Shown here: positions 43,593 to 51,719 of the stretch, piece by piece
Numbering within the stretch: position 1 is the first letter of the stretch
Layout of the letters: the number at the start of each line of letters is the position of its first letter
Assembly: GCA_035648415.1 (NCBI GenBank)
Contig: DASRLO010000069.1
Span: 19,130 to 83,129, forward strand
DNA from: DATARH01 sp035648415
GTDB lineage: Bacteria > Pseudomonadota > Alphaproteobacteria > ATCC43930 > CGMCC-115725
Length of the DNA: 64,000 nucleotides
Direction: 5' to 3'
Notes under the pieces: generated by a model
Seen by the model: the letters and a program-made list of their open reading frames with translations, nothing else
Database searches by the model: none
Told to the model about the DNA's origin: nothing
Position numbers and translations under genes: made by a program

Positions 43593-45635
43593 CTATTCGA
43601 TATCGATATTCAGCCAGCCTTGCGCCGTCGAAATTGCCCGATCTTTCGATCGCAATAGCACCGTCGTCATCGTCGACTCGATAATGGCCGGACCGGCGAT
43701 CACCTGGCCCGGTGCAACCGCTTCGAAATTATAGGCGGGAGCGGGGACCCACTCGCCGTCCAGGTAGATCGATCGTATCGCAATCGGCGATGCGGGCGCG
43801 GCGGCGGGCAGGTTCGGCTCGCGCGGCAATTCGTCGAGGATGCCGGCCACCGCGACGCGCGCGTTGACCAGCACGCTCTCCTGTTCCGGCATGGCGTAGG
43901 TGTAGAGCGCCTCGTGCCGGCGGTGGAAGCGCTCGACGATCTGCGGCAGCGGGTCGGCCGCCGACCAGTCGACATCGTCGAGCGGCACGGCGATCTCGAA
44001 GACCTGCTCGCCGTAGCGCATATCGGCGGCGCGGCTGGCGCGGGCCGGCCCGCTGAACGACGCCCGCAGCCGGGCGAGGCCTTCGCCCTCCATCTCGTCG
44101 AACAGGGTCTTGACCGCGCCGCCGTCGAGCGCGCGGGTGTCGCCGATATGGCTGCGCGACGTCTCGAAGCGCAAATCGGTCGCCAGCATCCCCCAGGCCG
44201 ACAGCACCGCGGCGACCCGCGGTACAATGACCCGGCGCAGCCCGAGCTGCCGGGCGATGTCGGTGGCGTGCAGCCCCGCCGCGCCGCCGAACGCGAACAG
44301 CGCGAAACGCCGCGGATCGACCCCGCGCCGCACCGAGACGAGCCGCACGCCCTCGGCCATGTTGGTGTTGACGATGCGGTGAATGCCGTGCGCCGCCTGC
44401 AGCCGCTCGACCCCGAGCGCCATGGCGACGCGATCGACGGCAGCTTCCGCGGCGGCCTTGTCGAGGCGCCGCTCGCCGCCGAGAAACCGCGCCGGGTCGA
44501 GATAGCCGAGCACCAGATTGGCGTCGGTCACCGTCGCCGCCGTGCCGCAATTGCCATAGCAGGCGGGGCCCGGCACGGCGCCGGCGCTTTCCGGTCCGAC
44601 ATGCAGGATGCCGCCGGCGTCGACCCTGGCGATCGAGCCGCCGCCGGCCCCGATGCTGGCGATGTCGAGGCTGCTGAGCGCGATCCGGTGGCCGCCGATC
44701 TTGCGGTCCATGACCAGCGCCGCCTCGCCCTCGACCACCAGGCAGATATCGGTGCTGGTGCCGCCCATGTCGAACGGGATCAGATTTTTCTCGCCCGTCA
44801 GCCGCGCCGCATAGACGCTGCCGGCGACCCCGCCGGCCGGACCCGACAGCACGCCGCCGGCGGCGAGCCGGCCGGCCTCGGCGATCGGCGCGACCCCGCC
44901 ATGCGACTGGATGATCAGCGTCGACCCACGATAGCCGGCTTCGCCCAGCCGCGCCTCGAGTCGCGCCAGATAGCGCGACAGCACCGGCCCGACATAGGCG
45001 TTGACGATGGTCGTCGAGACCCGTTCGAACTCCTTGATCTGCGGCAGCACGGCGGAAGACAGCGAGATATAGGCGCCGGGCAGCGCGCGGGCGAGCAACT
45101 CCGCGGTCGCGCGCTCATGCGATGGGTCGCGCCAGGCGTGGAAATAGCAGACGGCCACGGCCTCGACCTGGGCCGCGCGGAGCCGGCCGATCGCCGCTTC
45201 GAGCGAGGCGGTGTCGAGCGGCACCTCGATCCGACCGTCGGCGCGCAGCCGCTCGCGCACGCCCAGCCGCAACTGCCGCGGCACCAGCTGCTCGGGCGGC
45301 GGCATCCGGAGATTGTAGCGGTCGTCCTTTAGCCCCTCGCGCATCTCGATGACGTCGCGATGGCCCTCGGTGGTGAGCAGCCCGGTGCGCGCGCCCTTCA
45401 ATTCCAGCAGCGCATTGGTCGCGACCGTGGTGCCGTGGACGATGCGCTCGGTATCGCCAAGCAGCGCCGCGCTGTCGCGCCCGAGCTTCGCCGCCAGCGC
45501 CGCGAGCCCGTCGAGCACGCCAAGCGACGGATCCTCCGGGGTCGAGGGCACTTTCGCCAGCATCGCCACGCCGCTTTCGTCGATCGCGACGAGGTCGGTG
45601 AAGGTGCCGCCGACATCGATGCCGATACGGAACAT
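43593..45635 (-). CDS. hyuA: Hydantoinase/oxoprolinase family protein (HyuA)
   Basis: 680 residues, ATP-dependent N-methylhydantoinase / acetophenone carboxylase type A subunit. FRIGIDVGGTFTDLVAID at the N-terminus, IVHGTTVATNALLE, MRYGEQVFEIAVPLDDVDW, GGTSTDICLVVEGEA, AGGGSIARVDAGG and GPESAGAVPGPACYGNCG are family signatures. The usual partner hyuB is not adjacent, so either it is elsewhere or this subunit works with another partner. Confidence 0.9.
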   Translation of the reverse strand: MFRIGIDVGGTFTDLVAIDESGVAMLAKVPSTPEDPSLGVLDGLAALAAKLGRDSAALLGDTERIVHGTTVATNALLELKGARTGLLTTEGHRDVIEMREGLKDDRYNLRMPPPEQLVPRQLRLGVRERLRADGRIEVPLDTASLEAAIGRLRAAQVEAVAVCYFHAWRDPSHERATAELLARALPGAYISLSSAVLPQIKEFERVSTTIVNAYVGPVLSRYLARLEARLGEAGYRGSTLIIQSHGGVAPIAEAGRLAAGGVLSGPAGGVAGSVYAARLTGEKNLIPFDMGGTSTDICLVVEGEAALVMDRKIGGHRIALSSLDIASIGAGGGSIARVDAGGILHVGPESAGAVPGPACYGNCGTAATVTDANLVLGYLDPARFLGGERRLDKAAAEAAVDRVAMALGVERLQAAHGIHRIVNTNMAEGVRLVSVRRGVDPRRFALFAFGGAAGLHATDIARQLGLRRVIVPRVAAVLSAWGMLATDLRFETSRSHIGDTRALDGGAVKTLFDEMEGEGLARLRASFSGPARASRAADMRYGEQVFEIAVPLDDVDWSAADPLPQIVERFHRRHEALYTYAMPEQESVLVNARVAVAGILDELPREPNLPAAAPASPIAIRSIYLDGEWVPAPAYNFEAVAPGQVIAGPAIIESTMTTVLLRSKDRAISTAQGWLNIDIE

Positions 45636-45665
45636 GGCCTATCCCTCGTGCAAGTCTACTCCCTT

Positions 45666-45828
45666 CCCCGCAAGCGGGGGAGGGAGGTGGGAGGTTGGGC
45701 TCAGGGGTAATGTCCCAAGGCTCGCGCTCGCCTACACGCTCGTATCAATCGGGCCGCCCTCTTCCATCATGGCCGGGCTTGTCCTGGTTTGTCCCGGCCA
45801 TCCGCTTGGATCACCGGGACAAGCCCGG
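45666..45828. repeat. Cluster of intergenic palindromes
   Basis: The 309-bp hyuA-DLH gap (45636-45944) holds no gene. It contains CCCCGC-AA-GCGGGG (45666-45679) and a 12-bp inverted repeat CCGGGCTTGTCC/GGACAAGCCCGG (45773-45784, 45817-45828), whose second arm is itself part of the palindrome ACCGGGACAAGCCCGGT. Sequences of this kind are dispersed intergenic repeats in alphaproteobacteria. Confidence 0.7.
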
Positions 45829-45944
45829 TGATGACGATGTTGGGATGATGCAATTCCAGGGATCCGCTCAAAATCTCCATTCATAGACGGCCAAGACGGA
45901 AGGAATTGCCGCGCCGCCGGTCGGCGGCTCGCAATGACAACGAG

Positions 45945-46685
45945 CTACCCCAACCGGCGCTTGAACAGCTCCGTCACCAGCCCATAGCAATGCCAGGCGA
46001 GCGCCGGGTCGTAGCGCGGCCCTTCGTCGCGCATGAAGGCGTGCGCGGCGTTGAATTCATGCCAGGTGTAGTCGGCGCCGACCTCTTCCAGCCGGTCGCG
46101 GATCAGCCGCCGCCCCTCGAGCGGGGCATGCGGGTCCTGCCGGCCCCAGATCATCATCAACTCACCCTTGATGTCGCCGGCCCTCGCCAGACTGTTGTCG
46201 GCGTTGCCCTTGCCCAGCTGGTGATCGTGGATGTCGGTGGCGTAGAAGCAGGCCGTCGCCGCCACGTCCGGGTTCATCGCCGCGCGGAACGCGAGGTGGC
46301 CGCCGAGGCAGATGCCCATCGCGCCGAGCGTCCCCTCGCACGCGGGATGCGCTTTCAGATGATCGAGCGCGGCGCGCGCATCGCCGTCATAGGCGGCGAC
46401 GGTTTTCTCGAATTTGAGCGCGTTGCCGCGGTCGGTGCCCGGCGCGTCGTAGAGCAGCACGGTGCCGGGCTTCTCGTACTCGTGGTAAACCTCGGGCGCC
46501 GCGACGACAAACCCCTGGCCGGCGAGAAACGCCGCCATGCGGCGCACCGGCCCGGTGATCTGGTAGATCTCGGAATAGAGCACGATCCCCGGATAGCGCC
46601 CCGGCGCCGCCGGCGCGAAGAGATGCGTGCGCATCGGCCCGGTCGGGGTCGCGATGTCGTCGAACGCGTGCTCCTTGATAATCAT
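45945..46685 (-). CDS. Dienelactone hydrolase family protein
   Basis: 246 residues, alpha/beta hydrolase. Catalytic Cys126 in TLGAMGICLGGHLAFRA, Asp in MMIWGRQDPHAPLEGRR and His in WHEFNAAHAFMRDEGPRYDP. PGIVLYSEIYQITGPVRRMA is the oxyanion-strand region. DLH-type enzymes open dienelactones in chlorocatechol degradation, but many are general esterases; no such pathway genes adjoin. Confidence 0.9.
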   Translation of the reverse strand: MIIKEHAFDDIATPTGPMRTHLFAPAAPGRYPGIVLYSEIYQITGPVRRMAAFLAGQGFVVAAPEVYHEYEKPGTVLLYDAPGTDRGNALKFEKTVAAYDGDARAALDHLKAHPACEGTLGAMGICLGGHLAFRAAMNPDVAATACFYATDIHDHQLGKGNADNSLARAGDIKGELMMIWGRQDPHAPLEGRRLIRDRLEEVGADYTWHEFNAAHAFMRDEGPRYDPALAWHCYGLVTELFKRRLG

Positions 46686-46793
46686 GGCCGCCTGCCTCCC
46701 CAGATGGCGGGATCATAGCACCGGCAGGGCCGTCCGGATCATCATTGCGCGCGAGGCGAAGGCTCGCTCGCCCGGTTTTGAATCAAGGTCGAT

Positions 46794-47084
46794 TTACGAC
46801 GCGCGCTTCTCGGCGGCGCCTTCGATGCGGCGCTTGAGGCGGCGGATTTCCGGCGACAATTTGCGATCGGGCGTGCCTTTGAGAAAGGCGTCGATGCCGC
46901 CCTTGAACTCGATCGTGCGGATCGCATTGGTCGAGAGCCGCATCCGCACCGCACCAATGCTGTCGGACAACAGCGAAATCGTCTGCAAGTTCGGCAGAAA
47001 GCGCCGCTTGGTCTTGCGGTTGGAATGGCTGACGTTGTTGCCGGACTGGACACCCTTGCCGGTGATCGGGCATCTGCGCGCCAT
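46794..47084 (-). CDS. rpmB: 50S ribosomal protein L28
   Basis: 96 residues. MARRCPITGKGVQSGNNVSHSNRKTKRRFLPNLQ is the bacterial L28 start; RLSTNAIRTIEFKGGIDAFL follows. The zinc-ligand cysteines of some L28 proteins are absent. Single gene; its promoter must lie in 47085-47331, in which no other gene or clear hexamers were recognised. Confidence 0.97.
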   Translation of the reverse strand: MARRCPITGKGVQSGNNVSHSNRKTKRRFLPNLQTISLLSDSIGAVRMRLSTNAIRTIEFKGGIDAFLKGTPDRKLSPEIRRLKRRIEGAAEKRAS

Positions 47085-47331
47085 GGCCTAACCTCGCTCC
47101 ACTCTTCAAAAGATCGCCGCCGCCCGCGGGAGCGCGGTTTCTACGGCCATGGCGCCGCAGGGTCAAGGGCGAGGCCCCCCGGCCGACTTGAGCGCCTCCG
47201 CTAAACTAGAATGCCGGGTAGTCGTTTCGCCTGCATCTGCGCCTATCAACAGGCCCCGGCGTGGCTCGCAAAGCGCCATGCGCTTAAGAGAGGCTCGTGC
47301 AAGCCTGCTTGCCGTTCCCGGTCGTCTTCCG

Positions 47332-48567
47332 TCAAAATTCCCAGGCTTCCGGCACCCGGCGGAACGCGGCGTGGCCTTTGAAGGCCCGCACGTCGGGCGG
47401 CAACACCCCGAAGCCGATCGCGCATCGTCCATAGCGGTCATTGATGCGGTCGATCAGCGGCGACAGCTTTTGGTGCTTGTGATCCGCCGTGAACAAATCC
47501 GGCTGATGCTGCGCGGCCGGGACAAGATCAAGCAACACGACCCCGACCGAGAGCGGCTTGAAAGCCGGAACCTCGGACCACAGACGGTCGAGACGGCGAA
47601 GTAGAAAGCCGGTGTCGCGGGTCTCGGTGAAATTGATTTCGTTCCACCAGCTCCCGAGATCGGCGAGCCACGAAAGATGGAGACCGAGGCGGCGGCAATA
47701 GTAGTCGCCGCGCCGGAGACGCTCGGCCGCCTTGGTCAGCAAGTGCCGTGCGAATTCGTGCGCTCCCTCGGTCGTGCGCAGTTCGGGTTCCAGCACATGC
47801 TGATGGCCCATGCTCTTCGCGAACCGGGATGAGGGTGGCTGGATATCGACGCCATGCAGCATCTGATGAAAGAGCAGGCCGTTGATGCCGCCCCAGATGC
47901 GCCGAAGCCGGAACGGTGTCGCGTCCCAGAGCTGGGCCACAGTCGAGATTCCGGCGCGGTTGAGCCGCTCTTCCATGCGCGCGCCGATCCCGTATACGTC
48001 CTGCAATTTGAGGCCAAGCAGGATGTCCGGCAGCTTGTCGTGCGTGATGACGACCAGCCCATCCGGCTTTTGCAGGTCGGAGCCGACCTTGCCGAGGAAC
48101 ACGTTCGGCGCGAGACCGATGGAACAGGTCATGCACTCACCGACCTGCTCACGAAGCGCGCGCTTGACCTTGAGCGCCAATGCACGCGCCGCCGCAACCT
48201 GCCGTTCGGTCCCCATGAGGCGGCACGCCACCTCGTCGATCGACAGAACCTTGTCGATCGGCAGACAGGTATCGACAGCCTTCAAAATGCGGTCATGATA
48301 ATCAGTGTAGAGCCGGTGATTGGCCTGCACCGCGATCACATCGGGACAAATCCGACGCGCCTCCCGAAGCAAGGTGCCGGTAGTAATGCCGCGGCGCTTG
48401 GCCGGATAGCTGGCCGCTATGGCGCACGCGGAGTCCGTCAGCGTCTGGACGACAATGATCGGCTTGCCGCGCAGGATGGGCGTTTCTTGCTGTTCGCACG
48501 ACGCAAAGAAAGCGTTGAGGTCGAGGAACAGCCATTGCAGGGGAGTAAGCGTCGCAGGATTGTTCAC
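47332..48567 (-). CDS. Y-family DNA polymerase (DinB-like), SOS-controlled
   Basis: About 411 residues from GTG 48567. Catalytic acids are visible: FLDLNAFFASCEQQ (Asp16) and VLSIDEVACRL (Asp111-Glu112). A thumb/HhH segment (LPDILLGLKLQDVYGIGARMEERLNRAGI), a little-finger domain, and a beta-clamp motif QPDLF near residue 355 follow. It matches the DinB-related alphaproteobacterial group more than classical Pol IV. The frame continues upstream to 48636 only because it reads through the terminal repeat of an inserted transposon. The SOS box overlaps the proposed GTG, so the true start is uncertain. Confidence 0.85.
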   Translation of the reverse strand: MNNPATLTPLQWLFLDLNAFFASCEQQETPILRGKPIIVVQTLTDSACAIAASYPAKRRGITTGTLLREARRICPDVIAVQANHRLYTDYHDRILKAVDTCLPIDKVLSIDEVACRLMGTERQVAAARALALKVKRALREQVGECMTCSIGLAPNVFLGKVGSDLQKPDGLVVITHDKLPDILLGLKLQDVYGIGARMEERLNRAGISTVAQLWDATPFRLRRIWGGINGLLFHQMLHGVDIQPPSSRFAKSMGHQHVLEPELRTTEGAHEFARHLLTKAAERLRRGDYYCRRLGLHLSWLADLGSWWNEINFTETRDTGFLLRRLDRLWSEVPAFKPLSVGVVLLDLVPAAQHQPDLFTADHKHQKLSPLIDRINDRYGRCAIGFGVLPPDVRAFKGHAAFRRVPEAWEF

Positions 48568-48576
48568 TATATGTTC
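48562..48576. promoter_or_regulatory. LexA (SOS) box, alphaproteobacterial type
   Basis: GTTCACTATATGTTC fits GTTC-N7-GTTC exactly, the LexA operator of alphaproteobacteria. Read on the minus strand the spacer contains TATAGT, a possible -10. It overlaps the start of the Y-family polymerase and ends one base before the transposon's 8-bp target duplication. Confidence 0.8.
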
Positions 48577-48577
48577 T

Positions 48578-48585
48578 ATATCCGG
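48578..48585. repeat. Target-site duplication, left copy
   Basis: ATATCCGG immediately outside the left terminal repeat; pairs with ATATCAGG at 51745-51752 (7 of 8 identical). An 8-bp duplication is the hallmark of IS1595-family insertion. Confidence 0.85.
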
Positions 48586-48610
48586 GGCGATTATGTACTT
48601 GCCAAACACG
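48586..48610. repeat. Left terminal inverted repeat of the IS1595-family element
   Basis: 25 bp, GGCGATTATGTACTTG at its outer end, perfectly complementary to 51720-51744. It lies 9 bp upstream (relative to the minus strand) of the SOS box of the polymerase gene. Confidence 0.93.
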
Positions 48611-48647
48611 AAGGATAAGTCTATCTTCTGAATCAAGGAGATAGACC

Positions 48648-49625
48648 ATGACCGGACGTTCCGCCCTTTCCGCAGATTTCTTCCATGATGAGGCCGCGGC
48701 CTACTCCAAGCTGGAGAGCATCCTGTGGCCGCATGGCCCCGTTTGCCCGCGCTGTGGTGGTCTCGACAGGATCACGAAGGTAAAGGGCGGCCGCATGGGC
48801 TTGTGGCGCTGCGGCCCCTGCAAGCGCCAGTTCCGCGTCACTGTCGGGACTGTGTTTGAGTCCGCGCACGTTCCGTTGAACCTGTGGTTCCAGGCGATGC
48901 ACCTGCTTATGTCGAGCAAGAAAGGCTTCAGCAGCCACCAAATCCATCGCGTGCTCGGCGTCACCTACAAGACGGCATGGTTCATGTCTCACCGGCTGCG
49001 CGAGGCGATGGCCGATCATTCCGACGTGTTCGGCCCGATGGGCGGCGAAGGCAAGACCCTGGAAATCGATGAGACCTTCATCGGTTACAAAGAGCCGGGG
49101 CCGACCTGGGAATTCCACAACGAACGTGGCTGGTTGAAGAAGCGCGGCTATGGCGATCGGCGCGCCGTTCTTACCCTTGTCGAGCGCGGCGGTCGCGCCC
49201 GGTCGTTTCACGTTGACGGCGTGAAGGCGAGTGACCTACGCCCGCTTATCTTCGTTCATGCCGATCCGCGCAGCGCTCTAATGACCGACGAAGCGAATGC
49301 CTACCGCAACATCGGCAGACGGTTCGCGAGCCATGAGAGCGTCAACCATTCCGCCGAGGAATACGTCCGCAAAACGGAGGATGGGCGCAAGGTCTCGACC
49401 AACACCGTCGAGGGCTTCTTCTCGATCTTCAAGCGCGGGATGAAGGGCATCTACCAGCATTGCAGCGAGAAGCACCTGCATCGGTATCTGGCGGAATTTG
49501 ATTTCCGCTACAGCAACCGTGTTGCCCTCGGCGTCCACGACGTTGAACGCACTGAGCGCGCGATTCGGGGCATCGTGGGCAAGCGGCTCACCTACCGAAA
49601 TCCTAACAGCCCCATCGCGGGGTGA
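48648..49625 (+). CDS. IS1595-family (ISXO2-like) transposase
   Basis: 325 residues, apparently intact. N-terminal zinc ribbon CPRCGGL (33-36) and CGPCKRQF (55-58), helix-turn-helix FSSHQIHRVLGVTYKTAWFMSHRLREAM, then the DDE-type catalytic domain: EIDETFIGYK (Asp141), LMTDEANAYRNIG (Asp214) and STNTVEGFFSIFKRGMKGIYQH (Asn252/Glu255). The C-terminal FDFRYSNR is typical of the family. ATG 48648 lies 38 bp inside the left repeat with AAGGAGA just upstream. Confidence 0.95.
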   Translation: MTGRSALSADFFHDEAAAYSKLESILWPHGPVCPRCGGLDRITKVKGGRMGLWRCGPCKRQFRVTVGTVFESAHVPLNLWFQAMHLLMSSKKGFSSHQIHRVLGVTYKTAWFMSHRLREAMADHSDVFGPMGGEGKTLEIDETFIGYKEPGPTWEFHNERGWLKKRGYGDRRAVLTLVERGGRARSFHVDGVKASDLRPLIFVHADPRSALMTDEANAYRNIGRRFASHESVNHSAEEYVRKTEDGRKVSTNTVEGFFSIFKRGMKGIYQHCSEKHLHRYLAEFDFRYSNRVALGVHDVERTERAIRGIVGKRLTYRNPNSPIAG

Positions 49626-50045
49626 TTCGCGGTCAAGCCCCAATCCAATTGCACTGTCGGGGACGGAATATAGGATACCGGAACAGCTTGAGTTCGCCTT
49701 TGGGGCGGAAAAGCCACACGGCGCTGAGCGGGTCGTCGGCGAGGATGATTCATAAGTGTGACTAATTCGCAACATGGGCCTTTTAATAAGCCTGTTCCGT
49801 GCCAATATCATCCTTGACCAACAGCCCGTACTGGGATAGGCGGCGGGCCGCGCTTGCGGTTCTAGTGGTTAATCGATAATTAAGGTCGTGACACGACCGC
49901 CGCCGCCCGATAGGGTTTGTATGGCCTCTTGTCAAGAGGGTTGACAAGAAAATGGAATGGAATGGATTCGCCGAATCTCCGTTCGACGGATCAACAGAGG
50001 TTAAGGAGTGGGAATACCATTAGCTGCGGTGCCCGGAGGAATGAG
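49626..50045 (+). other. Non-coding stretch between transposase and cargo genes
   Basis: 420 bp with no supported gene. It contains the inverted repeat CTTGTCAA-GAGGG-TTGACAAG (49928-49948), whose right arm supplies a consensus TTGACA (-35) at 49941; no good -10 follows at 17 bp. The stretch is a reasonable place for the cargo promoter and an operator. Confidence 0.4.
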
Positions 50046-50249
50046 ATGAGTACACAGGCAGAAATCCTAGCTCGGCGATATGCCGAACTCCAGAAGAAGG
50101 GAGTGATGGATATTAAGTTCCAATTTGCCCCCCTCGGCGCGGAGACGGTGGAGGGCGTCTGTGGCTCGGTTAATGAAGCCCTTGACGCGATGGAGCGTGG
50201 CGATTTAGACGATTTGCCACCACTGGGGGACTCGCGTCCTAAGAAGTAA
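50046..50249 (+). CDS. Transposon cargo 1: small hypothetical protein
   Basis: 67 residues from ATG 50046 with GGAGGA 5-10 bp upstream. Sequence begins MSTQAEILARRYAELQKKG, then a short beta/alpha segment and an acidic, Pro-rich C-terminus (ERGDLDDLPPLGDSRPKK). No family recognised. The good ribosome binding site and same-strand order with the other cargo genes support it. A 166-bp gap follows, ending in a hairpin before cargo 2. Confidence 0.55.
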   Translation: MSTQAEILARRYAELQKKGVMDIKFQFAPLGAETVEGVCGSVNEALDAMERGDLDDLPPLGDSRPKK

Positions 50250-50383
50250 CATCTTCTTACTGCGCTAGTGGTGAAAATCAAACGGAAGAGTCCGCCGCAA
50301 TACAAGGCATTCTGCGGCTTTGCGGGCATTCGCGGGGTTTCATCTGTCAGATTCGCTCCACTAGCTTTCGCGTTTCCCTTCAG

Positions 50384-50409
50384 ACCTCCGAGGTGTACGC
50401 CTCGGAGGT
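50384..50409 (+). promoter_or_regulatory. Hairpin covering the ribosome binding site of cargo 2
   Basis: Perfect 10-bp stem ACCTCCGAGG-TGTACG-CCTCGGAGGT. The right arm contains the GGAGG that serves GTG 50416, so the folded mRNA would hide the Shine-Dalgarno sequence. No U-run follows, so termination is unlikely. Confidence 0.6.
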
Positions 50410-50415
50410 TGCGCC

Positions 50416-51039
50416 GTGCGCGGGGATATGCGGATGAAAGTAGAAAGTCGGTTCCTTCAGTTTTGTGCCGAACGCACCGCGGATATCGTCCGCGAATATC
50501 AGGCGAGCTATGGCTCTGATGACGAGCTTTTCTGGCGTTCTGCCGATGAATTGGAATTGCTTATAAAGGCCCTTCAGGGGAAACAAATATATTGCAAAAG
50601 TAATCGAATTCCAAAATTAAAAGCAAAGTATCGAGCTTACACGGTATTCGAAACCGATGGAACGTATACCATAATTTTCGTAGCAGGGTTAGACGACAAG
50701 GAAATCAAATATTTCAAAACAAAAGAGCTTTTTCAGATCGTTTTGCAGCAAGATGCTTTCCGAACGCGCGATTTAGTTGATCACATTACGAAGATGGTGG
50801 AAAGAGAAGGGCCTGGAAACCGTGACTTACTTTTGGGCCACACAGCAACCGCAGAGACATTGGCAGAATTAGCTGCTGAGGAATTTCTTTTTCCATTATC
50901 CCATAGGCAAAAGTTTCTGGCGGACGGCGGCGATCCTACGAATGTAGGGCCGTTGTCTGATCAGTATGGAATTCCCGACTATATAATTCAGACTTGCTTG
51001 TCTAAAGAGTTGATCGAGACTCTGGGGGAGTTTTTTTAG
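50416..51039 (+). CDS. Transposon cargo 2: ImmA/IrrE-like protein with lost metal site
   Basis: 207 residues from GTG 50416 (ATG 50428 or 50434 possible). Clearly less GC-rich than the chromosome, with codon use unlike its neighbours. The middle reads YTVFETDGTYTIIFVAG...KYFKTKELFQIVLQQD, which aligns with the ImmA/IrrE pattern of a strand, a strand and then the HELGH helix; here HELGH is KELFQ (103-107). The C-terminal ETLAELAAEEFLFPL (147-161) followed by PLSDQYGIPDYIIQTCL matches the family's E-x-x-A-x-x-F-A-x-x-L-L-M-P and small helical domain. ImmA proteases relieve repression by cleaving partner regulators; without zinc ligands this one probably only binds. Family call is from pattern, so moderate. 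Confidence 0.55.
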   Translation: MRGDMRMKVESRFLQFCAERTADIVREYQASYGSDDELFWRSADELELLIKALQGKQIYCKSNRIPKLKAKYRAYTVFETDGTYTIIFVAGLDDKEIKYFKTKELFQIVLQQDAFRTRDLVDHITKMVEREGPGNRDLLLGHTATAETLAELAAEEFLFPLSHRQKFLADGGDPTNVGPLSDQYGIPDYIIQTCLSKELIETLGEFF

Positions 51040-51040
51040 G

Positions 51041-51394
51041 ATGACCTCATCCTCGCCATCAGCGAAGAAACAGAAAAACGCTCAGCGCCAGCGCTTCATC
51101 GACGCCGCTCGCGAGGCCGGGGCGAGCGAGGATGAGGCCGTGTTCGTTGAGAACTTGAAGCGGGTCGCAGGGCCTAAGGATCGCCACGTCTATACCTTTG
51201 AGCGCTCTTCGGACGCAGATAGTGCTCCCATATCTGTTGGACCGTGCGAGAACGATGCAATGGCTCTCGCACTATTGGCTAAACAGGTAGGGGGAGCTTT
51301 CTCGCTAGAAGGCGAGGGCGAACCAGAATATGTAATGAGAAAAACATCTAATAATAACTGGGGCAGAGCAAGTATCCCAATTTATAATAAATAA
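51041..51394 (+). CDS. Transposon cargo 3: hypothetical protein
   Basis: 117 residues; ATG one base after the cargo 2 stop, so translation is almost certainly coupled. Basic, Lys/Gln-rich N-terminus (SAKKQKNAQRQRFIDAAREAGASEDEAVFVENLKRVA), then a beta-rich middle and a polar C-terminus. No family recognised and no membrane segment. It could bind nucleic acid or the cargo 2 product. Confidence 0.6.
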   Translation: MTSSSPSAKKQKNAQRQRFIDAAREAGASEDEAVFVENLKRVAGPKDRHVYTFERSSDADSAPISVGPCENDAMALALLAKQVGGAFSLEGEGEPEYVMRKTSNNNWGRASIPIYNK

Positions 51395-51404
51395 AACGCT
51401 GCGC

Positions 51405-51719
51405 ATGATTTGGAAATTCTTCATTGTATGCGTACTCGCCTATGTTGGATATTTGCTCTATTCATTCTTTTTTCGCAAAGTAGGAAGGTTCTGGCGAATA
51501 GCGGGTAGTAACCCTGATCTAGCAATTGCGCTGCTCAAAAACGAGCCGCATTGCCTCGTTGATACAGCGCCGGTTACCGCTGATCGGCGTGATTACACCG
51601 GGCCATTTAGCCTCATGGATCGTGCGGGCCAAAAGCATACGATCTACATCCTGTTTGCCGAGGTCGATGAGATTCAAAATCGCGTCGCCCGGCAATTAAC
51701 GCGAGGCGCGGCCCCGTAG
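51405..51719 (+). CDS. Transposon cargo 4: small membrane protein
   Basis: 104 residues, 10 bp after cargo 3. N-terminal transmembrane segment MIWKFFIVCVLAYVGYLLYSFFF, then a basic stretch and a soluble C-terminal domain (AIALLKNEPHCLVDTAP, YTGPFSLMDRAGQKHTIYILFAEVDEIQNRVAR). No family recognised. Its stop (51717-51719) abuts the right terminal repeat. A membrane protein at the end of a cargo operon is the arrangement of an effector in some defence or toxin units, but nothing in the sequence proves this. Confidence 0.6.
   Translation: MIWKFFIVCVLAYVGYLLYSFFFRKVGRFWRIAGSNPDLAIALLKNEPHCLVDTAPVTADRRDYTGPFSLMDRAGQKHTIYILFAEVDEIQNRVARQLTRGAAP

Noticed and set aside
48568..48636. Longer N-terminus of the Y-family polymerase
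   Set aside because: These codons lie in the transposon end and its target duplication, so they are accidental read-through rather than native coding sequence.
49498..49755. 85-codon frame after the transposase
   Set aside because: It overlaps the transposase in another frame and has no family similarity; the part past 49626 is too short to support.
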